Shown in pieces: positions 51,342 through 59,782 of a stretch of 64,000 bases of DNA. The notes below the pieces were generated by a model, which saw only the letters and a list, made by a program, of their open reading frames with translations, did no database searches and was not told the origin of the DNA. Position 1 is the stretch's first letter. Each line of letters begins with the position of its first letter. The DNA comes from an uncultured Bacteroidales bacterium (GTDB lineage Bacteria > Bacteroidota > Bacteroidia > Bacteroidales > SZUA-534): the NCBI GenBank assembly GCA_902790595.1, contig CADASL010000001.1, positions 124,001 through 188,000 of the forward strand, in the 5' to 3' direction. Made by a program: the position numbers and the translations under genes.

Positions 51342-52403
51342 TTACAATGTTTTACCAAATTCATTTAAAGCGTTAATCAAAGTGTCGTCTTCGCCCGCTT
51401 TGCCCACCGTAATGCGCAGTCCGTTGGTGCAGAGCGCAACGTTGTGGCGGCTGCGGACAATGATTCCGCGGCTCACCAGATAGCGGTAGATTGCGGGCGC
51501 GTCAGTAACCTTCGCCAGCACAAAATTGGCATTGGTGGGGTAGGTGCATTCAACACATTTACAAGCGTTTAGCCTGCGAATCAGTTCGGCGCGGTTGGCA
51601 AGAATCTCCTTCACCATTGCGTTTTTCTCCGCCTCGCGGTCAAGTGCCTTAAACACAGTCTCTTGCGTGAGAATGTTAATGTTGTAGGGGTACTTGATTT
51701 TGAGCAGCACGTCAATCACCTGTTTCTGCGCAAAGGCCATTCCGCAACGCAGTGCGGCCATTCCCCAGGCCTTGCTGAACGTTTGCAGCACAATCAGGTT
51801 GGGGTAGCGGTCAATCAGTTGCGTAAACGACTCTGTTTCAGCAAAATCGATATACGCCTCGTCAACCACCACAATGCCGTTGAAATTCTCGATAAGTCTC
51901 ACAATATCAGCACGTTTCATTAGGTTGCCCGACGGATTGTTCGGCGAGCAGACGAAAATCAACTTTGTGTTGGGCGTTACCGCAGCCAGAATCTTATCGG
52001 TTTGCAACTGAAAATCAGGCGTTAACAGAATCTCGTCAATCGGCGTCTCGTTGATTGCGGCCTGCACCTTATACATTCCGTAGGTGGGCGGATTGATAAT
52101 GGCGCGGTCAATCGTGGGGCGGCAGAAAGCCCTGAAAAGCAAGTCGATAGGCTCGTCGCTGCCGTTGCCGAAGAACACTTGTTCGGGTTTCACGCCCTTT
52201 ATTTTCGCCACCTTCACGCGCAGTTGCGTCTGACGCGGGTCAGGGTAGCGGTTGTAGCCATCGCCAGCCAGCGAGCCGAGCGAATTCTCGTTCGCGTCCA
52301 GAAAGACGGCGGCTTCGCCCTCAAACTCGTCGCGAGCGCAGGAATAAGGCTCCATTGCAAGCACGTTCGGGCGGACAATTTTATTTAAATCAAAACTTGA
52401 CAT
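51342..52403 (-). CDS. hisC: Histidinol-phosphate aminotransferase
   Basis: PLP enzyme converting imidazole-acetol phosphate and glutamate to histidinol phosphate. The start is the ATG at 52401-52403 (MSSFDLNKIVRPNVLAMEPY), 353 residues; an upstream open stretch is only repeat sequence. Marks: LDANENSLGS, YPDPRQTQLR, FGNGSDEPID, PPTYGMY, SPNNPSGN, VVVDEAYIDFAE and the PLP lysine in QTFSKAWGMAALR. The C-terminus has IIVRSRHNVALCTNGLRITVG. Confidence 0.96.
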   Translation of the reverse strand: MSSFDLNKIVRPNVLAMEPYSCARDEFEGEAAVFLDANENSLGSLAGDGYNRYPDPRQTQLRVKVAKIKGVKPEQVFFGNGSDEPIDLLFRAFCRPTIDRAIINPPTYGMYKVQAAINETPIDEILLTPDFQLQTDKILAAVTPNTKLIFVCSPNNPSGNLMKRADIVRLIENFNGIVVVDEAYIDFAETESFTQLIDRYPNLIVLQTFSKAWGMAALRCGMAFAQKQVIDVLLKIKYPYNINILTQETVFKALDREAEKNAMVKEILANRAELIRRLNACKCVECTYPTNANFVLAKVTDAPAIYRYLVSRGIIVRSRHNVALCTNGLRITVGKAGEDDTLINALNEFGKTL

Positions 52404-52436
52404 AACTGTATGTATTTTGTTTATTTTCTTGGTGTT

Positions 52437-52532
52437 GGGCACTAGGCACTAGGCATTAGGCACTAGGCATTAGGCACTAGGCATTAGGCATTAGTCCGAA
52501 GTCCGTTGTCTGTAGTCTGTAGTCTGTAGTCC
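52437..52532. repeat. Heptanucleotide arrays TAGGCAY and GTCTGTA between hisC and hisD
   Basis: About eight heptads TAGGCAC/TAGGCAT (52437-52493), then GTCTGTA x3 (about 52508-52532). Both units recur in the hisF-hisA gap. Confidence 0.85.
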
Positions 52533-52538
52533 ATTTTA

Positions 52539-52620
52539 AACCTGTTAAACCTGTTAAACCTGTTAAACTTTAAACATTAAATCTGTGAAAATCAGTTAAA
52601 TCTGTGTTATCTGTGTTCAA
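52539..52620. repeat. Nonamer repeats CCTGTTAAA and ATCTGTGTT between hisC and hisD
   Basis: CCTGTTAAA x3 (52539-52568), then degenerate ATCTGTG-type units to just past the hisD stop. Confidence 0.7.
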
Positions 52621-52622
52621 AT

Positions 52623-53909
52623 TCAATCATTTACCGCCTTCAGCCTCACCGTCACAGCATTCTTGTGTCCGTCGAGCATTTCGGCGGCGGCCATTGTCTC
52701 AATCACGGGGCCCAAATGTCGGATTCCGTCGGCTGTAAGTTGCTGAAATGTAATCTTTTTCATAAAACTGTCGATATTCACACCGCTGTAGGCGCGGGCA
52801 TAGCCGTTGGTGGGCAGCGTATGGTTGGTGCCCGAAGCGTAGTCGCCTGCGCTCTCGCACGAGTAGTAGCCCATAAACACCGAGCCCGCCTGACGCACGC
52901 GCTGCGCCCAGTCGTCGGGGTTGCTCACCGACAGAATAAGGTGCTCGGGGGCGTATGCGTTCACAAAATCCATTGCCGTGTCAATATCGTTGAAGCAGAC
53001 AAACCGCGAGTTGGCCAGCGCCTTCTGCGCGAACTCACGGCGCGGCAGTTCGTCGAGTTGGCGCTGCGTCTCCTGCCAAACGTCCTCAATCTTGTGCTGC
53101 GAGAGCGACACCAGAACCACCTGACTGTCAGGGCCGTGCTCGGCTTGCGAGAGCAGGTCGGCGGCAGCGAACTGCACAGGCGTTTGGTCGTCAACTACCA
53201 CCAGCACCTCCGACGGTCCAGCGGGCATATCAATAGCCACACCCATTGACGAAACGAGTTGCTTGGCGCACGTAACATATTGGTTGCCAGGGCCGAAAAT
53301 CTTATCAACCTGCGGAATGGTCTCCGTGCCGAACGCCATAGCCGCAATGGCCTGCGAGCCGCCCACCTTGAACACCCGCCGAACGCCCGTCAGCCTTGCG
53401 GCGAACAGAATGGCAGGGTTGATTTTGCCTTCCTTGTTAGGCGGCGTGCAGAGCACAACTTCCTCGCAACCAGCAATCTGCGCCGGAATGGCCAGCATTA
53501 GAACCGTCGAAAAGAGTGGGGCGGAACCGCCAGGAACATAAAGCCCGATGCGGTTTATCGGCGTTGCCTTCTGCCAGCAGCGCACCCCTTCGGCGGTCTC
53601 CACTTCAACCTGCTTGGGCATTTGCGCCTGATGGAATTTGGCAATGTTATCTTTCGCCGTGCGGATGGCATTTTTCAGATTATCAGACAGTTTGGCCTCG
53701 GACTCGTTGAATTCCTGCTCACTTGCGAGCCAACTTTCGGGCACCACCTTGTCGAATTTCAGCGTCAGTTCGCGCAAAGCCTCGTCGCCGCGCTCGCGCA
53801 CCTGCGTCAGCACGTCGTTCACCATTGGCGCCAGGCTCTGACGGTCAATCAGCGGCCGCGCCACAATCTCCTTCCAGGCAATTCTTTCGGGGTTGATTAT
53901 AATGTTCAT
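52623..53909 (-). CDS. hisD: Histidinol dehydrogenase
   Basis: Zinc- and NAD-dependent oxidation of histidinol to histidine, the last step. The 428-residue protein has GLYVPGGSAPLFSTVLMLAI, FGPGNQYVTCAKQL, MPAGPSEVLVV, LLSQAEHGPDSQ (zinc-binding Gln and His), and AYAPEHLILS (catalytic Glu-His). The C-terminus contains the second metal His (DGHKNAVTVRL region). Normal. Confidence 0.97.
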   Translation of the reverse strand: MNIIINPERIAWKEIVARPLIDRQSLAPMVNDVLTQVRERGDEALRELTLKFDKVVPESWLASEQEFNESEAKLSDNLKNAIRTAKDNIAKFHQAQMPKQVEVETAEGVRCWQKATPINRIGLYVPGGSAPLFSTVLMLAIPAQIAGCEEVVLCTPPNKEGKINPAILFAARLTGVRRVFKVGGSQAIAAMAFGTETIPQVDKIFGPGNQYVTCAKQLVSSMGVAIDMPAGPSEVLVVVDDQTPVQFAAADLLSQAEHGPDSQVVLVSLSQHKIEDVWQETQRQLDELPRREFAQKALANSRFVCFNDIDTAMDFVNAYAPEHLILSVSNPDDWAQRVRQAGSVFMGYYSCESAGDYASGTNHTLPTNGYARAYSGVNIDSFMKKITFQQLTADGIRHLGPVIETMAAAEMLDGHKNAVTVRLKAVND

Positions 53910-53918
53910 TGTTTTGAA

Positions 53919-54065
53919 TGTTTAGAGTTTAGGGGGAAGTGTTTAGAGTTTAGATAGTTGCAACGCTGCGGTAGAGACGTAGCGCGCTACGTCTCTACTG
54001 TGCCTCAGTTCGTAATTTGCAATTCATAATTCAAAAATCTCAACCCTTACCTCTTACCCCTTACC
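53919..54065. repeat. Heptanucleotide arrays (GTTTAGA, AATTnnn, CTTACCC) with an embedded 28-bp palindrome, hisD-hisG gap
   Basis: GTTTAGA/GTTTAGG units at 53919-53954, a perfect palindrome at 53971-53998, AATT-phased heptads near 54013-54034, and CCCTTAC x3 at 54043-54065. Confidence 0.75.
53971..53998. repeat. Perfect 28-bp palindrome GTAGAGACGTAGCG plus its complement
   Basis: Each half is 14 bases and the two are exact reverse complements. It resembles GTAGAGACG-type dispersed palindromes known from cyanobacterial genomes. Confidence 0.8.
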
Positions 54066-54066
54066 A

Positions 54067-54918
54067 TTAATAAATCATTTTCTCAATCGGCATTACCAGA
54101 ATGCCTTCAGCGCCAAGGTTTTTCAGTTTGCCGATGATTTCCCAGAAGTGTTTCTCCTCAATCACCGAAGCCATTGACGACCAGCCGTCGGTCTCCAGTT
54201 TGGTGATGGTGGGGGCCTTCATACCAGGCAGCAGCTCGCTTGCGGCGGCAATCTTGTCGTTCGGGATGTTCAGCACTATGTATTTCTTGCCTTCGGCGTT
54301 CTTGTACGAGTCGAAGCGGAACAGCAGTTCGTTCAGAATCTCGCGTTTGTCGGCCGTAAGTTTCTTATTTCCAATCAGAATGGCTTCCGATTTCATAATC
54401 ACTTCCACTTCCTTCAGGTTGTTGCTCACCAGCGTGCTTCCCGAACTTACAATGTCGAAAATGCTGTCGGCCAAGCCGATACCAGGGGCAATCTCAACCG
54501 AACCTGTAATCACGTGGATTTCAGCCTTGATGCCGTTTTGGTCAAGGAAACGTTTCAGGATTCCAGGGTACGAAGTGGCAATCTTCTTTCCGTTGAACCA
54601 CTCAAGTCCCTTGTAGTCAATCTCTTTTGGGATGGCCAGCGACAGACGGCACTTGCTGAAGTCCAAGCGCTTGATAATCTCCGCGTCTTCCTGACGCTCT
54701 TCATACTCGTTCTCGCCAACAATGCCCACGTCGGCAATGCCGCTCGCCACGGCCTGCGGAATATCGTCGTCGCGCAGATAAAGAATCTCAACGGGGAAGT
54801 TCTTTGCCGGCACCAGCAGGGTGCGCTTTCCCGATTCCACCTTAATGCTCGACTCCGCAAGCATTGTCATTGTCTCGTCAAACAATCGGCCTTTGGCCTG
54901 TACTGCAATTCGTAACAT
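54067..54918 (-). CDS. hisG: ATP phosphoribosyltransferase, long form
   Basis: First step of histidine synthesis, joining ATP and PRPP. The 283-residue protein is the long form with its own regulatory domain: core MLRIAVQAKGRLFDETMTML, GIVGENEYEE, ATSYPGILKRFLD and the PRPP loop region ADSIFDIVSSGSTLVSNNL; the C-terminal ACT-like part begins near YIVLNIPNDKI and would bind histidine. No hisZ is needed. It is the first structural gene after the attenuator. Confidence 0.97.
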   Translation of the reverse strand: MLRIAVQAKGRLFDETMTMLAESSIKVESGKRTLLVPAKNFPVEILYLRDDDIPQAVASGIADVGIVGENEYEERQEDAEIIKRLDFSKCRLSLAIPKEIDYKGLEWFNGKKIATSYPGILKRFLDQNGIKAEIHVITGSVEIAPGIGLADSIFDIVSSGSTLVSNNLKEVEVIMKSEAILIGNKKLTADKREILNELLFRFDSYKNAEGKKYIVLNIPNDKIAAASELLPGMKAPTITKLETDGWSSMASVIEEKHFWEIIGKLKNLGAEGILVMPIEKMIY

Positions 54919-54945
54919 ATTATTTCTGTTTATATTAGTTTCGTT

Positions 54946-54978
54946 TTAAAAAGAAAGGCCCGCATTGATGCGAGCCTT
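54946..54978 (-). terminator. Attenuator terminator of the his operon
   Basis: On the minus strand AAGGCTCGCAT and ATGCGGGCCTT form an 11-bp stem (one U-G pair) with a CA loop, followed by TCTTTTT. It lies between the leader peptide and hisG. Confidence 0.85.
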
Positions 54979-54995
54979 CTGTATATTCACATAGT

Positions 54996-55020
54996 ATCAC
55001 CCTCAATGCCTTTAGATTGA
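54996..55020 (-). promoter_or_regulatory. Antiterminator/pause region of the his leader
   Basis: GCATTGA (55008-55002) can pair either with TCAAT of the leader reading frame (55020-55016) or with TCAATGC, which belongs to the loop and 3' arm of the terminator. The two pairings exclude each other, as in a classical attenuator. Confidence 0.65.
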
Positions 55021-55056
55021 TTCGCAGCAATGATGATGATGGTGTTTCTGTAACAT
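55012..55056 (-). CDS. hisL: His operon leader peptide
   Basis: A 14-residue peptide, MLQKHHHHHCCESI, with one CAC and four CAT codons in a row. ATG at 55054-55056, TAA at 55012-55014. It precedes the terminator hairpin and hisG on the same strand. Ribosome stalling at the His codons when charged tRNA-His is short would free the antiterminator. The promoter lies about 30 bases upstream. Confidence 0.88.
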   Translation of the reverse strand: MLQKHHHHHCCESI

Positions 55057-55086
55057 TTCCGTTTCTGTTTTTTTATTTTGATGGTG

Positions 55087-55116
55087 CAAAGGTAAGTGCA
55101 TAAATTAAATACGCAA
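55087..55116 (-). promoter_or_regulatory. Promoter of the his operon
   Basis: TACCTTTG (55094-55087) is an exact Bacteroidetes minus-7 box, with TTG (55116-55114) 19 bases upstream. Transcription would begin about 20 bases before the leader peptide. Confidence 0.7.
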
Positions 55117-55221
55117 TAGTCATCGGGAAAAAATAAGAGAAACACGTTTTTACTGAGAAAACCGATGGAACGGATGTGTTTTTTTCCTACTTTTCAAAAA
55201 TCTTTTCGAAACTAAATTAAT

Positions 55222-58146
55222 ATGGAAAAATTTGACGTTCAAACGGCGTTTGACCTGTTTTTCGAAAACAGCAACGATTTGATGCTTGTTTTGGACTCCG
55301 ATTGCTGTGTTGTGAGGATAAACCCAACCTGTTTCAAAATATTCGGATATCAGCCCAAAGAGCTTATTGGAAAGCATATTATGCAGCTTGTGCACTCCGA
55401 CGATATGGCGCGCGGCGAGCAACAGATTAAGGCGATTTTTAAGAGCGAGGGCGTCAATTTCCCGTTCAAAAACAAAGCCATACACAAAGACGGCACAACA
55501 CGCTATCTGTCGTGGTCGTCGCAGGTAATCGACGGTTATCTGTACGCCACCGGCGTCGACATCACGCTTCAGGAGGAGAAGCTGCGCAACATTGAGTACG
55601 TGCGCCGCAAATACCTCTCACGCAACGATTCGGGCATCGGCCTTTGGGAAATAAATACTGAGACTCACGACTTTTTGGGCGACGAGCACGTTTACGAGAT
55701 TTTCGGCCTGCCGTTCCAGATTAGCTGCCCGCTGCGCAGTCTGGAGTTCATACTCACTCCCGAAAGCCACGAGATTGTTGTTTCGCATCTCGACAAGGTT
55801 ATCAATTCCAACATCTTCGAGAATTTCGACTGCGAGATTATCCGACAGACCGACAAGCAGATACGCACCATCAGCGTAACCGGCAACTTCATCTTCGACG
55901 AGAATTTCAACATCAAATCGTTCTTTGGCACAATGCAGGACATCACCGAGCAGAAGGCCATAGCCAGCAAGCTCTCGGAGCTCAACACAATGCAAAGCAC
56001 TATGCTTGGGGCTCTTGAACCTTTGGTGGCGCTTTACACTCAAGAAGGCATTCAATGGGCCAACAAGAACGAAATGCTTGGCTACACCCTCGATTATATG
56101 AAGGACAAGCCAATATCGTGCGTGTTCAAAAACTACGACGATTATGTCCGCATTAAAGCCGAAGCCTATCAAACAATGGCCAAAGGCGACAGATACACGA
56201 TTGATTTCGAGGCGGTTTCGTTCAAAGGCGATTCGGCCTGGATTCACCTCTCGGGCAAACTGCTGACGCCGCAGTCGGTGATTTGGACCGCCAGCGACAT
56301 CACCGAGCAGAAAAACGCCACCCTGTCCATCGCCAAGAGCCACGCACTGCTCAAAGACACGCAGAAAGCCGCGCACATCGGCTGCTGGGAGTCGATAGAA
56401 GGTGGCAAGACAATCAAAATCGACGAGGCGACCAGCCAGACGCTCGACCTTGGCGACGATGCCAAAGTCATAAACATCGACTTGCTGATGGAGATATTCG
56501 ACGAAGAGGGACGGAAATATCTGGAGGAAAGCGTTGCCGCAAGAGAGCGGGGCGAGACGTTTATGAGTTTCGACTGCCACGTCCGCACCAAGAAAAACAA
56601 TGTAAAGCACCTGAACATCTCGGGCGGCACGCTGAAAGAGTCGGGGCGCGTTGTGGGAATTGTGCAGGACATCACCCGAATGGAGCTTCTGGAGCGCGAG
56701 CTGGAGGAGAAGCGCCGTCGCATCGACGCCATCTACGCCACATCGCCAACAGCCATCGGTCTGATTCACGGATACAACATTTTCGACTGCAACAACGAAT
56801 TCTACCGACTGACCGGCTATAATGCCGACGAGCTGCTCGACAAAGGCTTGAAGCGCATTATGTCGCAGAGCGAGCTGGAGCGCCTTAACCGGAAAGCCCT
56901 TCAAGTGCCAAGCAATATGGCGGTGCACTCATTCGAGACGGTGTTCCTCCGGAAATCGGGCCGCAAGGTCAACGTGCTGCTGAATTTCTCAATCTTTGAA
57001 ACCGACAACCAAAAGCAGCGGAGCAGCATTATATCAGTAACTGACATTACCGCGCTCAAGATTGCCCAACAAACCAACTATCAGCTTGTTGAGTCAATCA
57101 ACCAGTCGCAGAGCGAATTCATCATCTACGACAGCAACTGGATTGCCGTTTATGCCAACGACAAGGTTTTCGAGGCCCACAACCTGACTTCGGCCGACAT
57201 CATTGGTCAGCCGATAAAGGAATTCGACCTTAACAACAAGCAGCATAAGGCGATGTATCAGAAACTTATGGAAACCGGATTCGTCAGCGGCGAGTACCAG
57301 GCAAACCAGAACGACGCCATTTGGTACAACATCCGTATATCGCCAATCTACGACCAGAGCAACAATAAAATAACCGGTTATGTGTCAGTAAAAGACAACA
57401 TTACCGACCAGAAGAATATGCAGATGGAGCTGATGAAGGCTTTGAGCAAGGCCGAGCAGTCGGACCGTATGAAGGAGACGCTGCTTCAGAACCTGTCGCA
57501 CGAGGTGCGGACGCCGCTCAACGCCATTTCGGGCTTTGCCGAAATCATCAGCGACAGCGACAATCTGCCGGCCGCAACCCTGAAATCGTACACCAATATT
57601 ATAAGCAACAGCTGCAACCAGCTTCTGGGCATTGTGTCGGATATGCTGGTGATGTCCGACATTCAGCTGGGGCGCGTTTCGGTTGCCGTGAACCGCATTA
57701 TGCTCGACGAGATGCTCAACCGGCTGCACCGCATCTTCCTACAGCAGGCTCAGGACAAGAACATCAGCCTCGAATATGTTGCTCCGGCCGACAGGCGTCT
57801 GGCCATTTATTCCGACGAGACCAAGCTGGCGCAGATTCTGACGAACCTGCTCACAAACGCCATAAAATTCACCGACAAGGGAGGAGTGAAGTTCGGCTAT
57901 TCGGTTTCCGACAAGCAGGTCGATTTCTTTGTGGAGGATACCGGCATCGGCATTTCGGATGAAAACAAGCAGCAGATTTTCGAAAGATTCTTCCAAGTCA
58001 CCAAAAACAAGGCCAGCAGCCGCGGCACCGGATTGGGCCTTGCCATCTCACAATCGTTCGCAAAAATGCTTCACGGCGAGATTTTGGTTGAATCGGAGCT
58101 TGGAAAAGGGTCGGTTTTCCATCTGATTGTCCCGATAAACGCCTAA
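55222..58146 (+). CDS. Multi-PAS sensor histidine kinase
   Basis: A 974-residue soluble kinase with about six PAS domains (first: residues 8-115, FENSNDLMLVLDSDCCVVRI; last: about 630-745, FIIYDSNWIAVYANDKVFEA). The HisKA domain has NLSHEVRTPLNAIS with phospho-acceptor H760. The HATPase has LTNLLTNAIKF (N), VEDTGIGIS (G1), FERFFQV (F) and SSRGTGLGLAIS (G2). There is no receiver domain and no adjacent response regulator, so it is an orphan kinase. No transmembrane segment is seen, so the stimulus should be cytoplasmic. Confidence 0.93.
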   Translation: MEKFDVQTAFDLFFENSNDLMLVLDSDCCVVRINPTCFKIFGYQPKELIGKHIMQLVHSDDMARGEQQIKAIFKSEGVNFPFKNKAIHKDGTTRYLSWSSQVIDGYLYATGVDITLQEEKLRNIEYVRRKYLSRNDSGIGLWEINTETHDFLGDEHVYEIFGLPFQISCPLRSLEFILTPESHEIVVSHLDKVINSNIFENFDCEIIRQTDKQIRTISVTGNFIFDENFNIKSFFGTMQDITEQKAIASKLSELNTMQSTMLGALEPLVALYTQEGIQWANKNEMLGYTLDYMKDKPISCVFKNYDDYVRIKAEAYQTMAKGDRYTIDFEAVSFKGDSAWIHLSGKLLTPQSVIWTASDITEQKNATLSIAKSHALLKDTQKAAHIGCWESIEGGKTIKIDEATSQTLDLGDDAKVINIDLLMEIFDEEGRKYLEESVAARERGETFMSFDCHVRTKKNNVKHLNISGGTLKESGRVVGIVQDITRMELLERELEEKRRRIDAIYATSPTAIGLIHGYNIFDCNNEFYRLTGYNADELLDKGLKRIMSQSELERLNRKALQVPSNMAVHSFETVFLRKSGRKVNVLLNFSIFETDNQKQRSSIISVTDITALKIAQQTNYQLVESINQSQSEFIIYDSNWIAVYANDKVFEAHNLTSADIIGQPIKEFDLNNKQHKAMYQKLMETGFVSGEYQANQNDAIWYNIRISPIYDQSNNKITGYVSVKDNITDQKNMQMELMKALSKAEQSDRMKETLLQNLSHEVRTPLNAISGFAEIISDSDNLPAATLKSYTNIISNSCNQLLGIVSDMLVMSDIQLGRVSVAVNRIMLDEMLNRLHRIFLQQAQDKNISLEYVAPADRRLAIYSDETKLAQILTNLLTNAIKFTDKGGVKFGYSVSDKQVDFFVEDTGIGISDENKQQIFERFFQVTKNKASSRGTGLGLAISQSFAKMLHGEILVESELGKGSVFHLIVPINA

Positions 58147-58202
58147 TAATTAGCCGGATGCAAACTGATTTTGATTATTTTTCGATAAATTGCATTTTCT
58201 GC

Positions 58203-58231
58203 TTGCAATAATCAAAAAAACATTACTTTTG
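58203..58231 (+). promoter_or_regulatory. Promoter of the tRNA-Leu pair
   Basis: TTG at 58203-58205 and TACTTTTG at 58224-58231 are 18 bases apart and end 13 bases before the first tRNA. Confidence 0.6.
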
Positions 58232-58244
58232 CACCCGCTTGAAA

Positions 58245-58331
58245 GCCTAAGTGGCGGAATTGGTAGACGCGCTAGTTTCAGGGACTAGTGTTAGCAATAA
58301 CGTGCAGGTTCGAGTCCTGTCTTAGGCACCA
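58245..58331 (+). tRNA. tRNA-Leu (CAG)
   Basis: Acceptor arms GCCTAAG (58245-58251) and CTTAGGC (58321-58327) pair fully; CCA is encoded. The anticodon stem CTAGT/ACTAG encloses TTCAGGG, giving anticodon CAG. A long variable arm and GGTTCGAGTCC T-arm confirm a class II tRNA. Confidence 0.95.
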
Positions 58332-58352
58332 CAAAAAGTTCTTTAATCGAAT

Positions 58353-58436
58353 GCCCAGATGGTGAAATTGGTAGACACGCTACTTTGAGGGGGTAGTGGC
58401 CGTTAGGCTGTGCAAGTTCGAGTCTTGTTCTGGGCA
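58353..58436 (+). tRNA. tRNA-Leu (GAG)
   Basis: Acceptor arms GCCCAGA and TCTGGGC; the anticodon loop TTGAGGG gives GAG; class II variable arm. The complete CCA is not encoded. Lies 21 bases after tRNA-Leu(CAG). Confidence 0.94.
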
Positions 58437-58441
58437 CCCTG

Positions 58442-58470
58442 AAGCTTCTGCAAATGCAGAGGCTTTTTTT
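58442..58470 (+). terminator. Terminator after the tRNA genes
   Basis: AAGCTTCTGCA pairs with TGCAGAGGCTT (one wobble), followed by T residues. Confidence 0.75.
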
Positions 58471-58707
58471 GTGCCCTATTTGAACGTAGAAGGCGCTTAT
58501 TTTATGTGATTTACACAGACACCGGCAAAGCCCATCAATCTCTGTCATCCGCAACTAAAAATTTGTTATAAAGTTGTCAAAAAAGAGTATTTAACAACTC
58601 GTTTTGCCATCAAAGAAAGTAGTATGTTTATAACAATAATAAAAGGAAACAGTATTTAACTATTGTTTAGATGTTTTTGAAGGGGAAAAACTAAATTCAC
58701 AATAAAT

Positions 58708-59604
58708 ATGTTTGTAAAAGCGATAGAAAAAGTATCAAATTTCACACGTCCCATACATTCAATCCTTAGAAATTATGGGAGTACAGAAATAGAACCTGCT
58801 TGTTCTACATTGATGGTAATCAATGATGAGGGGTATGCCATCACTTGTAAACACGTTATAGAGGGACTTATTGCACCAGGAAACTCAATAAACGAGAACT
58901 ACAATCATTTTAAAGATGAATTGAATGCGTTAACTTCAAAAGTAAATATAAGGGAATCGCGTCAGATATTAGAAAAAAAATATGGCTATTCAACAAAAAC
59001 ACCGGTAACGGTTCAATTAAAAAATCTGTTTGTTGATGTTGTTGATGAATTTACAGAAATTAGATGGCTAAATCATCCTATTTATGATTTATCCTTGATA
59101 AAATTTGAGGGTTTCAACGAGATACTTTGTTCTGATTATCCAGTCTTTGCAAAAAATAGTGAAAATATTAAGTCTGGAATGTCATTATGCAGATTAGGGT
59201 ATCCGTACCCGGAATTTTCAAATTATCAGTATGATGAATCAACAGATGACATTGTTTGGTTAAATAATGGAGGAGAATACTCTCCGAGGTTTCCAATTGA
59301 TGGTATTGTGACACGACTTGTTACCGATAATAACACTCTATGTGGAATAGAATTGAGTACGCCAGGACTAAAAGGACAAAGTGGTGGGCCACTTTTTGAT
59401 GTAAATGGAATTATTTATGGTATGCAATCAGAAACCGTTACTTTACCTTTAGGTTTTGATCAAATAAACAGAGAAATCATAGTTAATGGGAAGAAGAAAA
59501 AAGTAAATGATTATTCTTTTATTCACTTGGGTAGATGTGTTCATATCGATATTATTAAGGATTTTCTTAATAGTAATAATGTGAAATATAAAGTTGAACC
59601 CTAA
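58708..59604 (+). CDS. Trypsin-like serine protease, AT-rich, downstream of tRNA-Leu
   Basis: A 298-residue protein with a chymotrypsin-type triad: H49 in AITCKHVIEG, D127 in HPIYDLSLIKF, and S225 in LKGQSGGPLFD. There is no signal peptide or membrane helix, so it probably acts in the cytoplasm, like proteases found in defence or stress modules. The gene is strikingly AT-rich compared with its neighbours and sits directly after the tRNA genes, which suggests recent transfer. There is no adjacent partner gene. The 240 bases before it are AT-rich and without other features. Confidence 0.82.
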   Translation: MFVKAIEKVSNFTRPIHSILRNYGSTEIEPACSTLMVINDEGYAITCKHVIEGLIAPGNSINENYNHFKDELNALTSKVNIRESRQILEKKYGYSTKTPVTVQLKNLFVDVVDEFTEIRWLNHPIYDLSLIKFEGFNEILCSDYPVFAKNSENIKSGMSLCRLGYPYPEFSNYQYDESTDDIVWLNNGGEYSPRFPIDGIVTRLVTDNNTLCGIELSTPGLKGQSGGPLFDVNGIIYGMQSETVTLPLGFDQINREIIVNGKKKKVNDYSFIHLGRCVHIDIIKDFLNSNNVKYKVEP

Positions 59605-59710
59605 AGTTGTAGTTATACTATATTACATTGACATAATAATCTGCTTAACAACCCCAATGAGCCGATTAAGTAATTGTTCGTTTCATTTTCGAAAAACGCA
59701 ACTAATTGCT

Positions 59711-59749
59711 AAAAACAACAAGAGCCGCTTCCCGAAAGAAACGGCTCTC
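59711..59749 (-). terminator. Terminator after the FadL-like gene
   Basis: AGAGCCG / CGGCTCT 7-bp stem with a TGTTGTTTTT tail on the minus strand. Confidence 0.65.
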
Positions 59750-59782
59750 ATCATTCAATATAAATTATATAGCTAAGACGTC

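Noticed and set aside
55618..56928. Minus-strand frame of 436 codons opposite the PAS kinase
   Set aside because: Shadow of the kinase gene; no motifs.
58291..58554. Minus-strand frame across both tRNA genes (contains RTRLELA and KTGLEPA)
   Set aside because: A well-known false protein from the antisense of tRNA genes.
58245..59604. Integrative element with attachment sites at tRNA-Leu
   Set aside because: No integrase gene and no repeated tRNA 3' end could be found in the window; only the AT-rich protease gene suggests transfer.
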